NCBI RefSeq assembly: GCF_003076755.1
Contig: NZ_QDKM01000001.1
Span: 806,001-870,000 of the forward strand
Reading direction: 5' to 3'
Source: Pararhodobacter oceanensis
Lineage (GTDB): Bacteria; Pseudomonadota; Alphaproteobacteria; Rhodobacterales; Rhodobacteraceae
Length of the DNA: 64,000 nucleotides
The notes beneath the pieces were generated by a model. The model worked only from the letters and a program-made list of their open reading frames with translations. It was not told the origin of the DNA and did not search any database. Shown here one piece after another: positions 18,544 to 29,875 of the stretch (positions within the stretch are counted from its first letter, which is position 1; every line of letters starts with the position of its first letter). The position numbers were made by a program, and so were the translations under genes.

Positions 18544-19839
18544 ATGGCCGAATCCAAAAAGAGTGCGACACTGACAGTAGGCGAGACGTCGCTGGAATTG
18601 CCGATTTTTACCCCCACGGCGGGCCCGGATGTCTTGGATATCCGCAAGCTCTACGGTCAGGGCGATGTGTTCACCTATGATCCCGGGTTCACCTCGACCG
18701 CGTCCTGCTCTTCGACCATCACCTATATTGATGGTGACAAGGGCGAGCTGCTCTATCGCGGCTATCCGATCGAGCAATTGGCCGATAAATCGCATCATCT
18801 CGAAGTCTGCTATCTGCTGCTTTACGGTGAGCTGCCGGATGCCAAACAGATGCTCGAGTTCGAAGCCCTGGTGACCCGTCACACGATGGTTCACGAGCAG
18901 ATGCAGTATTTCTTCCGTGGTTTCCGCCGCGATGCGCATCCGATGGCGACGATGGTTGGTGTGGTCGGCGCGATGTCGGCTTTCTATCACGATTCCACCG
19001 ACACCAATGACACCTACCAGCGCGAGGTCGCGGCGATTCGCATGGTCGCGAAACTGCCGACGATTGCGGCGATGGCCTATAAATACTCGATCGGCCAGCC
19101 CTTCGTGTATCCCAAGAACACCCTCGATTACGCCGGCAACTTCCTGCATATGTGCTTTGCCGTGCCCGCCGAGGATTATGTCGTCGACCCGATCCTTGCC
19201 AAGGCAATGGACCGGATCATGATGCTCCACGCCGATCACGAGCAGAACGCCTCGACCTCGACCGTGCGTCTGGCCGGCTCCTCGGGCGCCAACCCCTTCG
19301 CCTGTATCGCTGCTGGTATCGCCTGTCTCTGGGGTCCGGCCCATGGCGGCGCCAATCAGGCCTGCCTCGAGATGCTGCGCGAAATCGGCACCGTTGACCG
19401 CATCCCCGAGTTCATCGAGCGCGCCAAGAACAAGGACGATCCGTTCCGTCTGATGGGCTTTGGCCACCGCGTCTATAAGAACTTCGACCCGCGCGCGCGG
19501 GTGATGAAGGAAAGCGCCGACGAGGTGCTTGGCCTGTTGGGGATCGAGGACAACGAGACCCTGAAAGTCGCCAAGGAGCTTGAGCGGATCGCGCTGGAAG
19601 ACCCGTATTTCGTCGAGAAGAAACTCTACCCGAACGTCGATTTCTACTCGGGGATCATTCTCGAGGCGATGGGCTTCCCGACCTCGATGTTCACCCCGAT
19701 CTTCGCGCTCAGCCGCACGGTGGGCTGGATTTCGCAGTGGAAAGAGATGATCTCGGATCCAGAGCTGAAAATCGGTCGTCCGCGCCAGCTCTACACCGGC
19801 GCCCCGCGCCGCGACTACGCCGAAGTCGAAGACCGCTAA
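18544..19839 (+). CDS. gltA: Citrate synthase (type II, hexameric type)
   Basis: 431 residues. The first TCA-cycle step, condensing acetyl-CoA and oxaloacetate in the cytosol. Active-site segments [18 protein letters not shown] and [15 protein letters not shown] carry the catalytic histidines, and the N-terminal beta-strand domain ([16 protein letters not shown]) marks the NADH-sensitive Gram-negative form. Codon use is somewhat more biased than in its neighbours, as expected for a highly expressed gene. GAGGGAATCG precedes the ATG. A strong terminator follows. Confidence 0.97.
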   Translation: MAESKKSATLTVGETSLELPIFTPTAGPDVLDIRKLYGQGDVFTYDPGFTSTASCSSTITYIDGDKGELLYRGYPIEQLADKSHHLEVCYLLLYGELPDAKQMLEFEALVTRHTMVHEQMQYFFRGFRRDAHPMATMVGVVGAMSAFYHDSTDTNDTYQREVAAIRMVAKLPTIAAMAYKYSIGQPFVYPKNTLDYAGNFLHMCFAVPAEDYVVDPILAKAMDRIMMLHADHEQNASTSTVRLAGSSGANPFACIAAGIACLWGPAHGGANQACLEMLREIGTVDRIPEFIERAKNKDDPFRLMGFGHRVYKNFDPRARVMKESADEVLGLLGIEDNETLKVAKELERIALEDPYFVEKKLYPNVDFYSGIILEAMGFPTSMFTPIFALSRTVGWISQWKEMISDPELKIGRPRQLYTGAPRRDYAEVEDR

Positions 19840-19859
19840 ACCGCGACACCCAAACACAA

Positions 19860-19890
19860 AACGCCGCCCCACCCGGGCGGCGTTTTCTTG
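19860..19890 (+). terminator. Rho-independent terminator of gltA
   Basis: A perfect 10-bp stem AACGCCGCCC / GGGCGGCGTT (19860-19869, 19875-19884, loop CACCC) is followed by TTCTTG, 20 bases after the gltA stop codon. Confidence 0.9.
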
Positions 19891-19989
19891 TTTCCGAGGG
19901 ACTGTCACACCCACTCCAATTTGCGCGCCCCGCTCCCCTCTTCTGGCCCGTGAGCACCACGGGCCTCGCTCGCCCCAACCCATGGGCGC

Positions 19990-20156
19990 AAGCCGCGCAT
20001 CACCAGACCGCGGGATGGCGTCGCAACGATAGAACAGCGCGATTTATAGCTGCAAAGTCCGGCAAACATAGTAGCGTAGCGCCTCGGCCAACCAGATCGC
20101 CAGCCCTGTGGGCGGTCTGGCGATGCGTGGCGGCTTCGCCTTGATTCCACGCAGGG
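19990..20156. repeat. MITE-like palindromic element, copy 1
   Basis: The left arm AAGCCGCGCATCACCAGACC (19990-) and the right arm ending GGTCTGGCGATGCGTGGCGG (to about 20136) are imperfect inverted repeats of about 25 bases flanking a roughly 100-base core. A conserved tail (CGCCTTGATTCCACGC) follows the right arm. The same element occurs twice at 46.6-47.1 kb. There is no open frame inside, so any movement would need a transposase from elsewhere. Confidence 0.65.
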
Positions 20157-20730
20157 CACATTGGCGATGCCTCACGCAGCCCAACCGACATTGAAGCTTT
20201 CATGCGCTGCGCATCGCTCACCGGGCACCTGCACCCACATAGGGCCGGGCGCGTCCCTTCGTGCCGCGTTCAACGGTGTCAGCGCGTGATGATCTGAGGG
20301 ATAGCCACGGCAGGACCGCCCGAGCCGCTGAACCTTACCTGCTCCATGTCACCCGCCTGGCCCGCGGGCACCACGGGCCGCGCCCGACCCTCCCCCCGGG
20401 AGGGCGCATTGGCGGTGTCCTTCACCGCTCGCGCGACATAGATGCTTCGGGGCGCCGCACATCGCTCAACCGGCACCTGCGCCCACCCAGGCTCGGGCGC
20501 GTCCCTTCGCGCTTCGTTCAACGGTGTCAGCGCGTGATGATCTGAGGGATAGCCACGGCAGGACCGCCCGCGCCGCTGAACCTTACCTGCTCCATGTCAC
20601 CCGGGAGGGCGCATCGGCGATGTCCTTCACCGCTCGCCCGACATAGATGCTTCGAGGCGCAGCGCATCGCTCAACCGGCACCTGCGCCCACCCAGGATCG
20701 GGCGCGTCCCTTCGCGCTTTGCTCAACGCA
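20157..20730. repeat. Tandem copies of a long intergenic repeat
   Basis: A unit starting CAACGGTGTCAGCGCGTGAT is present twice (about 20270-20516 and 20517-20729). A truncated end-copy lies before it (about 20190-20270). The second unit lacks some 42 bases present in the first (around 20355-20397). Units share TTCACCGCTCGCSCGACATA and CGGGCGCGTCCCTTCG, segments also found in the single copy at 39.8 kb. Short open frames across the unit differ between copies and do not look coding. This block explains the lack of genes between gltA and the M20 gene. Confidence 0.7.
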
Positions 20731-20790
20731 GTAAACGCCTGCGGGGCCAATAATCGCTAGACCTGCCAGTCCTACCCCGCCCCCACTTTA

Positions 20791-20837
20791 TGCCCCAAAT
20801 ATCCTGGGGGAAGCCGCAGGCTGGGGGCAAAGCCCCC
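20791..20837 (+). repeat. 3'-end module: CCCCAAATATCCTGGGGG plus hairpin
   Basis: AAATATCC followed by the palindrome GGGGGC-AAA-GCCCCC (20823-20837). It lies just past the stop codon of the minus-strand M20 gene and after the tandem repeat block, so here it is not in the orientation of a neighbouring gene. Confidence 0.55.
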
Positions 20838-20843
20838 AAACCT

Positions 20844-21998
20844 TTACCCCCGCGGCTGCGCCCGCTCCACCAGCCGGGCAAAGAAACTCGCCCCGATCGG
20901 CGCGATCTCGTCGTTGAAATCATACTTCGGATGATGCAGCCCCGCGCTCTCGCCCTGCCCCAAAAACAGATACGCGCCGGGCCGCGCCTCCAGCATATAG
21001 GAGAAATCCTCCGCCCCCATCACTGGCGCGCTCTCGCCGGTGCCGGCGCCGATCTCGCGCGCCACGTCAAAGGCGAAATCGGTGTTCTCGGCGTGGTTAA
21101 CCGTCGCCGGATAGCCGCGCTCGTATTTGACCTCGGCGCTCACCCCCATGGCGGCGGCGATCCCGTGGACGATCTCGGCGCTGCGCTGCTCGGCCATGCC
21201 GCGCACCTCCTCGTCAAAGGTGCGCACGGTGGCGCAGAACCAGCCCTGATCGGGGATCACATTATCCGCCGAGCCGGTGTGGATTTGCGTCACGCTGATC
21301 ACCAGCGCATCGGTGCCCTTGCGGTTGCGGCTGACGATGGTTTGCAGGGCCGAGACCATCTGCACAATCGCCGCCACCGGATCGGCGCAATTCTCGGGAT
21401 GCGCACCATGGCCGCCGCGCCCGTTCACCGTCACCCAGAGCACATCCGCCGAGGCCATCAGCGGCCCCGAGCGCCCGTGAAACTCGCCCACCGGCACATC
21501 CGGCGCATTGTGGATGCCGTAGACCTGCGTGATCCCGAAGCGGTCCATGATCCCCTCTTCGACCATCACCCCGGCACCGCCACCCCATTCCTCGGCGGGC
21601 TGGAAAATCAGCGCCACTTTGCCGGCGAAATTGCGCGTTTCCGCCAGATAGCGCGCCGCGCCCAGCAGCATCGTGGTGTGTCCATCATGACCGCAGGCGT
21701 GCATTTTCCCCGCCACCGTCGAGGCATAGGGCAGGCCGGTTTCCTCATCCATCGGCAGCGCATCCATATCCGCGCGCAGACCGATCACCGGCCCCTCGCC
21801 CTGCCCCTCGATGATCGCCACCACGCCGCTTTCGGCAATCCCTTCGTGGATCTCGGTGATCCCGAAACTGCGCAGCCGCTCGACCACGAAAGCCGCCGTC
21901 TCGTGGCACTCGAAACGGATTTCGGGATGTCGGTGCAAATGCCGCCGCCATGTCTTCAGGTCATCGGCAAAATCGGCGATACGATTGATCACAGGCAT
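20844..21998 (-). CDS. M20 family amidohydrolase (hippurate hydrolase-like)
   Basis: 384 residues, two-zinc M20D peptidase type. RRHLHRHPEIRFECHETAAF at the N-terminus, GLRADMDALPM, the metal-binding HACGHDGHTTMLLGAA, and FQPAEEWGGGAGVMVEEG carrying the catalytic Glu are all present. These cytosolic enzymes cleave N-acyl amino acids or amino-acid conjugates; the precise substrate is unknown. GGAGT precedes the ATG at 21998, preferred to 22028. It is divergent from mazG with 64 bases between them. Confidence 0.9.
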   Translation of the reverse strand: MPVINRIADFADDLKTWRRHLHRHPEIRFECHETAAFVVERLRSFGITEIHEGIAESGVVAIIEGQGEGPVIGLRADMDALPMDEETGLPYASTVAGKMHACGHDGHTTMLLGAARYLAETRNFAGKVALIFQPAEEWGGGAGVMVEEGIMDRFGITQVYGIHNAPDVPVGEFHGRSGPLMASADVLWVTVNGRGGHGAHPENCADPVAAIVQMVSALQTIVSRNRKGTDALVISVTQIHTGSADNVIPDQGWFCATVRTFDEEVRGMAEQRSAEIVHGIAAAMGVSAEVKYERGYPATVNHAENTDFAFDVAREIGAGTGESAPVMGAEDFSYMLEARPGAYLFLGQGESAGLHHPKYDFNDEIAPIGASFFARLVERAQPRG

Positions 21999-22062
21999 GG
22001 TGGACTCCGGCAGTCTGGTTTGAAACAACGGCCTAGATTGAGCAATTAAGCGAGCACTTGCA

Positions 22063-22884
22063 ATGGCCGACGATCCCCTGATCTATGACCCCGAGGGCGG
22101 GCTGCCCCGCCTCGCGATGATCATGGCGCGGCTGCGCGCGCCGGAGGGCGGCTGCCCGTGGGATATCGAGCAGGATTTCGACAGTATCGCCCCCTATACC
22201 ATCGAGGAATCCTATGAGGTCGCCGATGCCATCGCGCGCCGTGACTGGGACGGGCTGAGGGGCGAATTGGGCGATCTGCTGTTCCAGTCGGTCTATCACG
22301 CGCAGATGGCCGAGGAGGCGGGGCATTTCACCCTTGATGACGTGCTGCGCGGGATTGCCGACAAGATGGTCGCGCGTCACCCGCACGTATTCGGCGACAC
22401 GGTGATCGACAGCGCCGAGGCGCAGACCGACGCTTGGGAAGAGGTCAAAGCCCGCGAGCGCGCCGCCAAGGCGCAGACCGGCGTCCTTGATGATGTGCCG
22501 CTGGGCCATGCCGCATTGACCCGCGCGATCAAACTGCAAAACCGCGCCGCACGGGTCGGGTTTGACTGGCCCGATGTGGCACAAGTCATTGATAAAGTTG
22601 CCGAAGAAGCGCAGGAACTGACCGAGGCCGCGCCCGAAGACCGCTTTGAGGAATACGGCGATCTTCTGTTCGTCATGGCCAATCTCGCCCGCCATCTTCA
22701 GATCGACCCCGAGGCCGCCCTGCGCGCCGCCAACGATAAATTCACCCGCCGGTTTCGCTTTATCGAGGCCGCGCTCGCCGCTCAGGGCCGCCGCCCCGCC
22801 GACTCGGATCTGGCGGAAATGGATGCGCTCTGGGATGCCGCCAAAGCCGCCGAGCGAACCACCAAGAAGGATCAGCCCGCGTGA
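22063..22884 (+). CDS. mazG: Nucleoside triphosphate pyrophosphohydrolase MazG
   Basis: 273 residues with two tandem MazG domains. Each has the EExxE...ExxD magnesium motif: EESYEVADAI with GELGDLLFQ in the first, EEAQELTEA with EEYGDLLFVM in the second. It hydrolyses dNTPs/NTPs to monophosphate and pyrophosphate, cleaning the nucleotide pool. The start is the ATG at 22063. Its stop overlaps the next gene's GTG start by four bases, so the two are coupled. Confidence 0.93.
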   Translation: MADDPLIYDPEGGLPRLAMIMARLRAPEGGCPWDIEQDFDSIAPYTIEESYEVADAIARRDWDGLRGELGDLLFQSVYHAQMAEEAGHFTLDDVLRGIADKMVARHPHVFGDTVIDSAEAQTDAWEEVKARERAAKAQTGVLDDVPLGHAALTRAIKLQNRAARVGFDWPDVAQVIDKVAEEAQELTEAAPEDRFEEYGDLLFVMANLARHLQIDPEAALRAANDKFTRRFRFIEAALAAQGRRPADSDLAEMDALWDAAKAAERTTKKDQPA

Positions 22885-23603
22885 CCATCCGCATCGCCAT
22901 GTGGTCCGGCCCGCGCAACCTCTCGACCGCGCTGATGTATGCCTTTCGCGCGCGCGGCGATTGCAAGGTCAGCGATGAACCCTTCTACGCCGCCTATCTT
23001 GCGGCCACCGGTCTCAACCACCCGATGCGCGACGCCATTCTCGCCAGCCAGCCCCAGGACCCCGCGGTGGTGGCGCAGACGCTGACGCAGGATCAGCCAG
23101 AACCGCTGTGGTATCAAAAGCATATGACCCAGCATATGATCCCGCAGATGCCGCGCGACTGGATGGGGTCTTGCCGCCACGCCTTCCTGATCCGCCATCC
23201 GGCGCGGGTCATCGCCTCCTATGCGCGCAAACGCGAGGCGCCGGTGCTGGAAGACATCGGCTTCACCCAGCAGGCAGAGCTCTTCGACCGGATCTGCCAG
23301 AGCACCGGCACCGCGCCGCCGGTGATCGACAGCACCGATATCCGCGCCAATCCGGCGCCGATGCTGCGCGCGCTCTGCCAAGCGCTCGACATCCCCTATA
23401 GCGACGCGATGCTGCACTGGCCCGAAGGCCCCAAGCCCGAAGACGGTATCTGGGCGCCGGTCTGGTATCACGCGGTGCATGGCTCGACCGGTTTCGACGC
23501 CGCCGAAGGCCCGCTGCCCGAACTGCCAAAGGCCTACCAGAGCCTCGCCGACGCCGCCCTCCCCGCCTATACGCGCCTCGCCGCCCATAAGCTGACCGGC
23601 TAG
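22881..23603 (+). CDS. Sulfotransferase-family P-loop protein
   Basis: 240 residues, GTG start overlapping the mazG stop (GTGA). IAMWSGPRNLSTALMYAF is the phosphosulfate-binding loop of PAPS sulfotransferases. FLIRHPARVIASYARKR is the 3'-phosphate-binding region, with the conserved Arg and Ser. The same domain is often found fused to branched-chain aminotransferases in other bacteria. Whether it transfers sulfate is untested. A 3'-end repeat motif follows. Confidence 0.7.
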   Translation: MTIRIAMWSGPRNLSTALMYAFRARGDCKVSDEPFYAAYLAATGLNHPMRDAILASQPQDPAVVAQTLTQDQPEPLWYQKHMTQHMIPQMPRDWMGSCRHAFLIRHPARVIASYARKREAPVLEDIGFTQQAELFDRICQSTGTAPPVIDSTDIRANPAPMLRALCQALDIPYSDAMLHWPEGPKPEDGIWAPVWYHAVHGSTGFDAAEGPLPELPKAYQSLADAALPAYTRLAAHKLTG

Positions 23604-23610
23604 CCCTCTT

Positions 23611-23628
23611 TATGCTCTAAATATCCAA
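23611..23628 (+). repeat. 3'-end motif CTCTAAATATCCAA
   Basis: Copy of the AAATAYYC motif eight bases after the sulfotransferase-like stop codon, in the gene's orientation. No strong hairpin follows here; only GCGGCCTGCC-rich sequence. Confidence 0.5.
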
Positions 23629-23664
23629 ACTCCGCGGCCTGCCACCGGCACCCGAACGCAGGCC

Positions 23665-24558
23665 CTAAGCCGCGCCGCGCCGCAAGCGTCGCCAGAGCCG
23701 CCCGTCGATCGCCGCCAACCCGAGGCCGATCAGCGCCATCCCCGCCACATGCCGCGGCAGCAGAACCTCGCCCAGCACCAGCACGCCCAGCGCAATCGCC
23801 GAGACCGGGATCAGAAAGGTCACCAGCGAGGCATTCACCGCCCCGGCGCTGGAAATCAGCCCGAAATAGAGCCAATAGGCCAGCGCCGTCGAGAGCACCG
23901 CCAAGCCAATGAGCGCCAGTATCACCTCAAGCCCCGGCATCGGCAGCGCCCATGGCCGGTCGACCACCAAGACCAAGGGCAGCATCATCAGGCTCGACAT
24001 CGCCACCTGTCCGAAACTGGTCGAGAGGGGCGCCATGCCCATCGCGCGGAACCGCCGGCCCCAGACGCTGGAGACCGCATAGCTGAAGGCGGCGCCGATA
24101 CAGGCCGCCTGCGCCCAGATCGTGCCCTCGCCCAGCGCCGCGCCCATCATCACCGCGACACCGGCGAAACCGATCACCACGCCCAGCGCCTTGGCCGGCG
24201 TCATCCGCTCGTCCGATAGCGCCAGATGCGCGACGACCACGCTCCACAGGGGCGTGGTGGCGTTGAGGATCGAGGCCAGACCGCTGGAAATCTGCCCCTG
24301 CGCGACGACAAACAGGGTAAACGGCACCGCGTTGTTCAAAAACCCCATCACCGCCAAAGCCGCCCAAGCCTGCCCCCCGCGTGGAAACGGGATGCGCAGC
24401 AGCGGCAGCAAGACGGCCAGCACCAAAGCGCCCAAGCCGACGCGGATGAGCACAATGGTGAAGGCGGGCAAATAGGGCACCGCCACCTGCACAAAGAAAA
24501 ACGAGCCGCCCCAAAGCAGCGACAGCAGCGCCAACCGCAGCCAATCCCCAATCGACAT
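23665..24558 (-). CDS. EamA/DMT-family transporter
   Basis: 297 residues with ten predicted membrane spans in two EamA repeats, starting WLRLALLSLLWGGSFFFVQVA and with the second repeat around LAQAACIGAAFSYAVSSVW. FLNNAVPFTLFVVAQGQI and LTFLIPVSAIALGVLVLGE are typical of drug/metabolite exporters of the RhaT/YdcZ superfamily. The ATG at 24558 is preceded by AAAGGG. The substrate cannot be assigned. Confidence 0.85.
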   Translation of the reverse strand: MSIGDWLRLALLSLLWGGSFFFVQVAVPYLPAFTIVLIRVGLGALVLAVLLPLLRIPFPRGGQAWAALAVMGFLNNAVPFTLFVVAQGQISSGLASILNATTPLWSVVVAHLALSDERMTPAKALGVVIGFAGVAVMMGAALGEGTIWAQAACIGAAFSYAVSSVWGRRFRAMGMAPLSTSFGQVAMSSLMMLPLVLVVDRPWALPMPGLEVILALIGLAVLSTALAYWLYFGLISSAGAVNASLVTFLIPVSAIALGVLVLGEVLLPRHVAGMALIGLGLAAIDGRLWRRLRRGAA

Positions 24559-24749
24559 GTCCAAAACCCTTTGTTAGAGCCCGCCGCGATGCGAAAACCC
24601 TGCCGTCGGGGCGCGCATGTGCCTGTCACATGCCGCCTTACCCCAACCCGCAGAGAGCCCGATCGCGACCGGCTTCGTCAGGGTTCGACCCTGCCGTGAT
24701 CCGCCGCCACAAGCGACCCGTTTCCTGCGCAATTCTGCCGGTGAACGCC

Positions 24750-25139
24750 TCAGTCGATACGGGTCCAGACCTGCTCGCGGCAGATCACCAGAAAACAGCC
24801 CGAGACGGTCAGCCGGTCGCCCGCCAGATCCATCGTCGCGCGGTATTCCTGATCGCGGTCCGGCGCCCAGATCCGCCCGCCGCGATACTGGCCACTGCCG
24901 CGCGGCTCCATATCCCAGACGATCCGCCGTCCGGTATTCTCGGATTCCATCGGATTGCCCGAAGCATCCCGAGGCTGGCCCAAAACACCGCAGAGCGTGT
25001 TGCCGCACATGGAGATGGTCACCACGCCGGTATTGCCATTGTCATCGGGCTGGGTGCTCCAGCGGCCCTCGGCAGGGTCGGCCCAAGCGGCGCTCGCACT
25101 CAGCGCCAGAACAGAGATCGCAACATATAGGTTTTTCAT
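24750..25139 (-). CDS. DUF2147 secreted protein
   Basis: 129 residues with a Sec signal peptide (LYVAISVLALSASAAWA cut before DPAEG). The mature part, EGRWSTQPDDNGNTGVVTI through GQYRGGRIWAPDRDQEYRA, is a small beta-rich DUF2147 domain with two cysteine pairs (CGNTLCG and CFLVIC). The function is unknown; it is periplasmic or extracellular. GGAGGATCAACCG precedes the ATG. It is followed, after 190 bases with nothing I can recognise, by the DMT transporter. Confidence 0.8.
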   Translation of the reverse strand: MKNLYVAISVLALSASAAWADPAEGRWSTQPDDNGNTGVVTISMCGNTLCGVLGQPRDASGNPMESENTGRRIVWDMEPRGSGQYRGGRIWAPDRDQEYRATMDLAGDRLTVSGCFLVICREQVWTRID

Positions 25140-25257
25140 CGGTTGATCCTCCCTCGCCGCAGCATCCTTGGATGTGAGCAGCGAGGCAAGCCCCATGTTC
25201 AGCCCCGCGCGATTCCCCGCGCGCGCCCGCTCTGGCAGGCTGCGTCAACCTGCACAG

Positions 25258-25676
25258 TCACTCGCGCAAACGCTGATGCCCCGCTGCCAGTCGCTGCCCC
25301 GAGGCCAGATCCTTGAGGATCGGGCAATCGGGCCGCGCATCACCCGCGCAGGCCGAGACCAGCCCCGCCATGGTGCGCCGCAACTCGCCCAGTTCCGCAA
25401 TCCGCGCGTCTATCCGCGCCAGATGCTCGCTGGCCAGCCGTTTGACATCCTCGCTGGCGCGGCCGGTATCATCGTAAAGATCCAGCAGCGCGCGGCAGTC
25501 CTCGATGGAAAACCCCAGCCCCCGCGAGCGGTTCAAAAACGCCAGCCGGTGCACGTCATCAGCGTCAAACACCCGGTAGCCATTGCTGTCACGGCCTATG
25601 CGGATCAGCCCGATATCCTCATAATAGCGGATGGTTTTCGCCGGCAGACCCGAGGCTTTGGCGGCCTCTCCGATAT

Positions 25677-25680
<4 letters not shown>
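25258..25680 (-). CDS. cueR: Copper-responsive MerR-family regulator CueR
   Basis: 140 residues. An N-terminal winged helix ([26 protein letters not shown]), a coiled-coil dimer helix, and the metal loop CAGDARPDC, which has the two-cysteine spacing of CueR's Cu(I) site (C112/C120 in E. coli). It activates its target by twisting a promoter with a 19-base spacer, as found upstream of copA. Its ATG overlaps the copA stop by four bases, so it is transcribed from the promoter it controls. Confidence 0.92.
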
Positions 25681-28163
<2,483 letters not shown>

Positions 28164-28192
28164 CTCACACCTCGTTTTGCCATCCTACACCG

Positions 28193-28223
28193 GACATAGG
28201 GCTTCCAGTAGATGGAGGGTCAA
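28193..28223 (-). promoter_or_regulatory. CueR-controlled copA promoter
   Basis: On the minus strand, TTGACC (28218-28223) and TATGTC (28193-28198) are separated by exactly 19 bases, the overlong spacer characteristic of MerR-family promoters. The spacer holds the near-palindrome CTCCA-TCTAC-TGGAAG, comparable to the CCTTCC-N-GGAAGG CueR operator. It lies about 30 bases upstream of the copA start codon. Confidence 0.8.
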
Positions 28224-28310
28224 GAGGATGTTTTCAACTTTCTCGCCTGCGCCGCCGCTTGTCGGCAGGGGCGCCCCTGCTATGCTGCGCGCGCAGCACG
28301 AGGAGCCGAT

Positions 28311-28913
28311 ATGAGCCTATCCCCCCAGATCGCCGGAGTCATTCTGGCCGGTGGCCGCGCCACGCGGATGGGCGGCGGCGACAAAGGGGCGCTGCTGCTC
28401 GGCGGCCAGACGATGCTCGCCCATATCATCGCACGGGTGCAGCCGCAGGTCGATGCGCTGGCGCTCAACGCGAACGGCGATCCGGCGCGGTTTGCCGCCT
28501 ACGGGCTGACGGTCCTGCCCGATCCGGTCCAAGGCCACCTTGGCCCGCTCGCCGGTGTTCTCGCCGCGATGGAACACGCCGCAACATTGGGCGCGAGCCG
28601 CGTGCTCACCGTCGCCGCCGATACGCCGTTTCTGCCGCGCGATCTGGTGCAACGCTTGGGCGAGGGCTTCGCGGTGGCCGCCAGCCCCGACCCCGAGGGC
28701 CACCCCCGCGCCCATCCCACCGCCGCACTCTGGCCGGTATCGCTGGCGCCCGATCTGCGCCAAGCCTTGGAGGGGGGCGAACGCCGTGTTGGCCGTTTCG
28801 CCGACCATATGGGCGCGCGCCGCTGCCTGTTTGCCGAACAGCCCGACCCGTTTTTCAACGTCAACACGCCCGAGGATCTGGCACTGGCCGAGGCACGGCT
28901 CGCGCGCCTTTAA
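28311..28913 (+). CDS. mobA: Molybdenum cofactor guanylyltransferase
   Basis: 200 residues. ILAGGRATRMGGGDKGALLL is the nucleotide-binding LAGGxxxRMGGxDK motif. LPDPVQGHLGPLAGVLAAM, VAADTPFLPRDL (metal Asp) and PDPFFNVNTPEDL complete the MobA signature. The enzyme adds GMP from GTP to molybdopterin to make the bis-MGD cofactor of DMSO-reductase-type enzymes. GAGGAGCCGAT precedes the ATG. It converges with, and overlaps by four bases, the tusA-like gene. Confidence 0.93.
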   Translation: MSLSPQIAGVILAGGRATRMGGGDKGALLLGGQTMLAHIIARVQPQVDALALNANGDPARFAAYGLTVLPDPVQGHLGPLAGVLAAMEHAATLGASRVLTVAADTPFLPRDLVQRLGEGFAVAASPDPEGHPRAHPTAALWPVSLAPDLRQALEGGERRVGRFADHMGARRCLFAEQPDPFFNVNTPEDLALAEARLARL

Positions 28914-29164
28914 CCCGCCCCACCGCAGCGGATCAGATGCGCCGCCGCGCCGTCATCCTCATGCATCCCCAGATAGTCATGCCCCGATTGCGCGCAGAAA
29001 TGCGGCATGTCGATCACCGCCGCCGGATCCGTCGCCCAGACCCGCAACACCTGCCCCGCCTCCATTGCCAACAGCCGCTTGCGCGCGCGCAGCACCGGCA
29101 GGGGGCACAGCAGATCGCGCGCATCAATCTCGGCATCATAGGGAAAATCGGGCATCTGGCTCAT
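28910..29164 (-). CDS. TusA/SirA-family sulfur carrier
   Basis: 84 residues. IDARDLLCPLPVLRARKRL contains the CPxP motif with the persulfide-carrying cysteine, followed by the usual beta-alpha-beta sandwich (VLRVWATDPAAVIDMPHFC). Such proteins relay sulfur for tRNA thiolation or molybdenum cofactor metabolism. The 3' ends of this gene and mobA overlap, which is suggestive but not proof of a link. Confidence 0.85.
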   Translation of the reverse strand: MSQMPDFPYDAEIDARDLLCPLPVLRARKRLLAMEAGQVLRVWATDPAAVIDMPHFCAQSGHDYLGMHEDDGAAAHLIRCGGAG

Positions 29165-29237
29165 GCCCTCGCCTTAGGCCGCCGCCGCCGCCCTGTCCAG
29201 CGCGCTCAGAACGCGGGCGCCCCTAAACGCGGGCACT

Positions 29238-29783
29238 CTAAAACGCCGGCGTCGCGTTCACCCTGACCAAGAGCCGCCCGTCCTCTTCCTGCCGCAGCGC
29301 GCCCACCGGACGCCCGCCCGCGCCCAGCGCCGAGGCCGCCGATAACCGCCCCGGCAGGTCCCAAGAGTAATCGCCCGCGCCCACCGTCACCCGCATCGAA
29401 GAGGCCGCCGCCGGAGACCCCCGCGCCACCAGTCTCGAGCCGACCAGATCGACATTGCCCACGACCCGCGCCTGCTGCCAACGCACCCGAAACGGCGTGC
29501 GAAACAGCCCGCCCAGCCCCGAGCCCGACAGATTCACCCGATCCTCATGATAACACGGCAGATGCTGCGTCCAGCTTACCCCGACTGCACGGCTGGAATC
29601 GGTGACAATGAACCCGTCCATCGTCTGGAAGGTCGCGTCGGGAAACCGCAGCCGCAACGCCCTGAGCGCGCCTTGGGTGAAAACCTCGCCCTCATTCGCC
29701 CGCGCGGCACGGGCGAAAGGAGAGACCAGCATGCCGCCCATCAGGGCGCTGCCGAAACCAAGCGAAAAACTCCTGCGATCCAT
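29238..29783 (-). CDS. Hypothetical exported protein with possible Tat signal
   Basis: 181 residues. The N-terminus MDRRSFSLGFGSALMGGML has a twin-arginine followed by F and a hydrophobic stretch, ending near FARAARA, so export by Tat (or Sec) is likely. The mature part (FPDATFQTMDGFIVTDSSRA, CYHEDRVNLSGSGLGGLFR) shows no family that I recognise. It lies in the same orientation as the tusA-like gene with about 70 bases between. Confidence 0.55.
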   Translation of the reverse strand: MDRRSFSLGFGSALMGGMLVSPFARAARANEGEVFTQGALRALRLRFPDATFQTMDGFIVTDSSRAVGVSWTQHLPCYHEDRVNLSGSGLGGLFRTPFRVRWQQARVVGNVDLVGSRLVARGSPAAASSMRVTVGAGDYSWDLPGRLSAASALGAGGRPVGALRQEEDGRLLVRVNATPAF

Positions 29784-29875
29784 CGGGACATCTTAGCGTT
29801 GCTGCATTCGCCCCTCTATAGCACATCGCGGCGCGGGCTTGGATCACCTCTGCGCGCGCGGGCGATATTGCGCCC

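Noticed and set aside
20261-20545. Small open frames inside the tandem repeat block
   Set aside because: Frames are not kept between the repeat copies and no ribosome binding site or family motif is present.
20268-20730. CRISPR array at the tandem repeat
   Set aside because: Units are over 200 bases with no regular spacers, and no cas genes are near.
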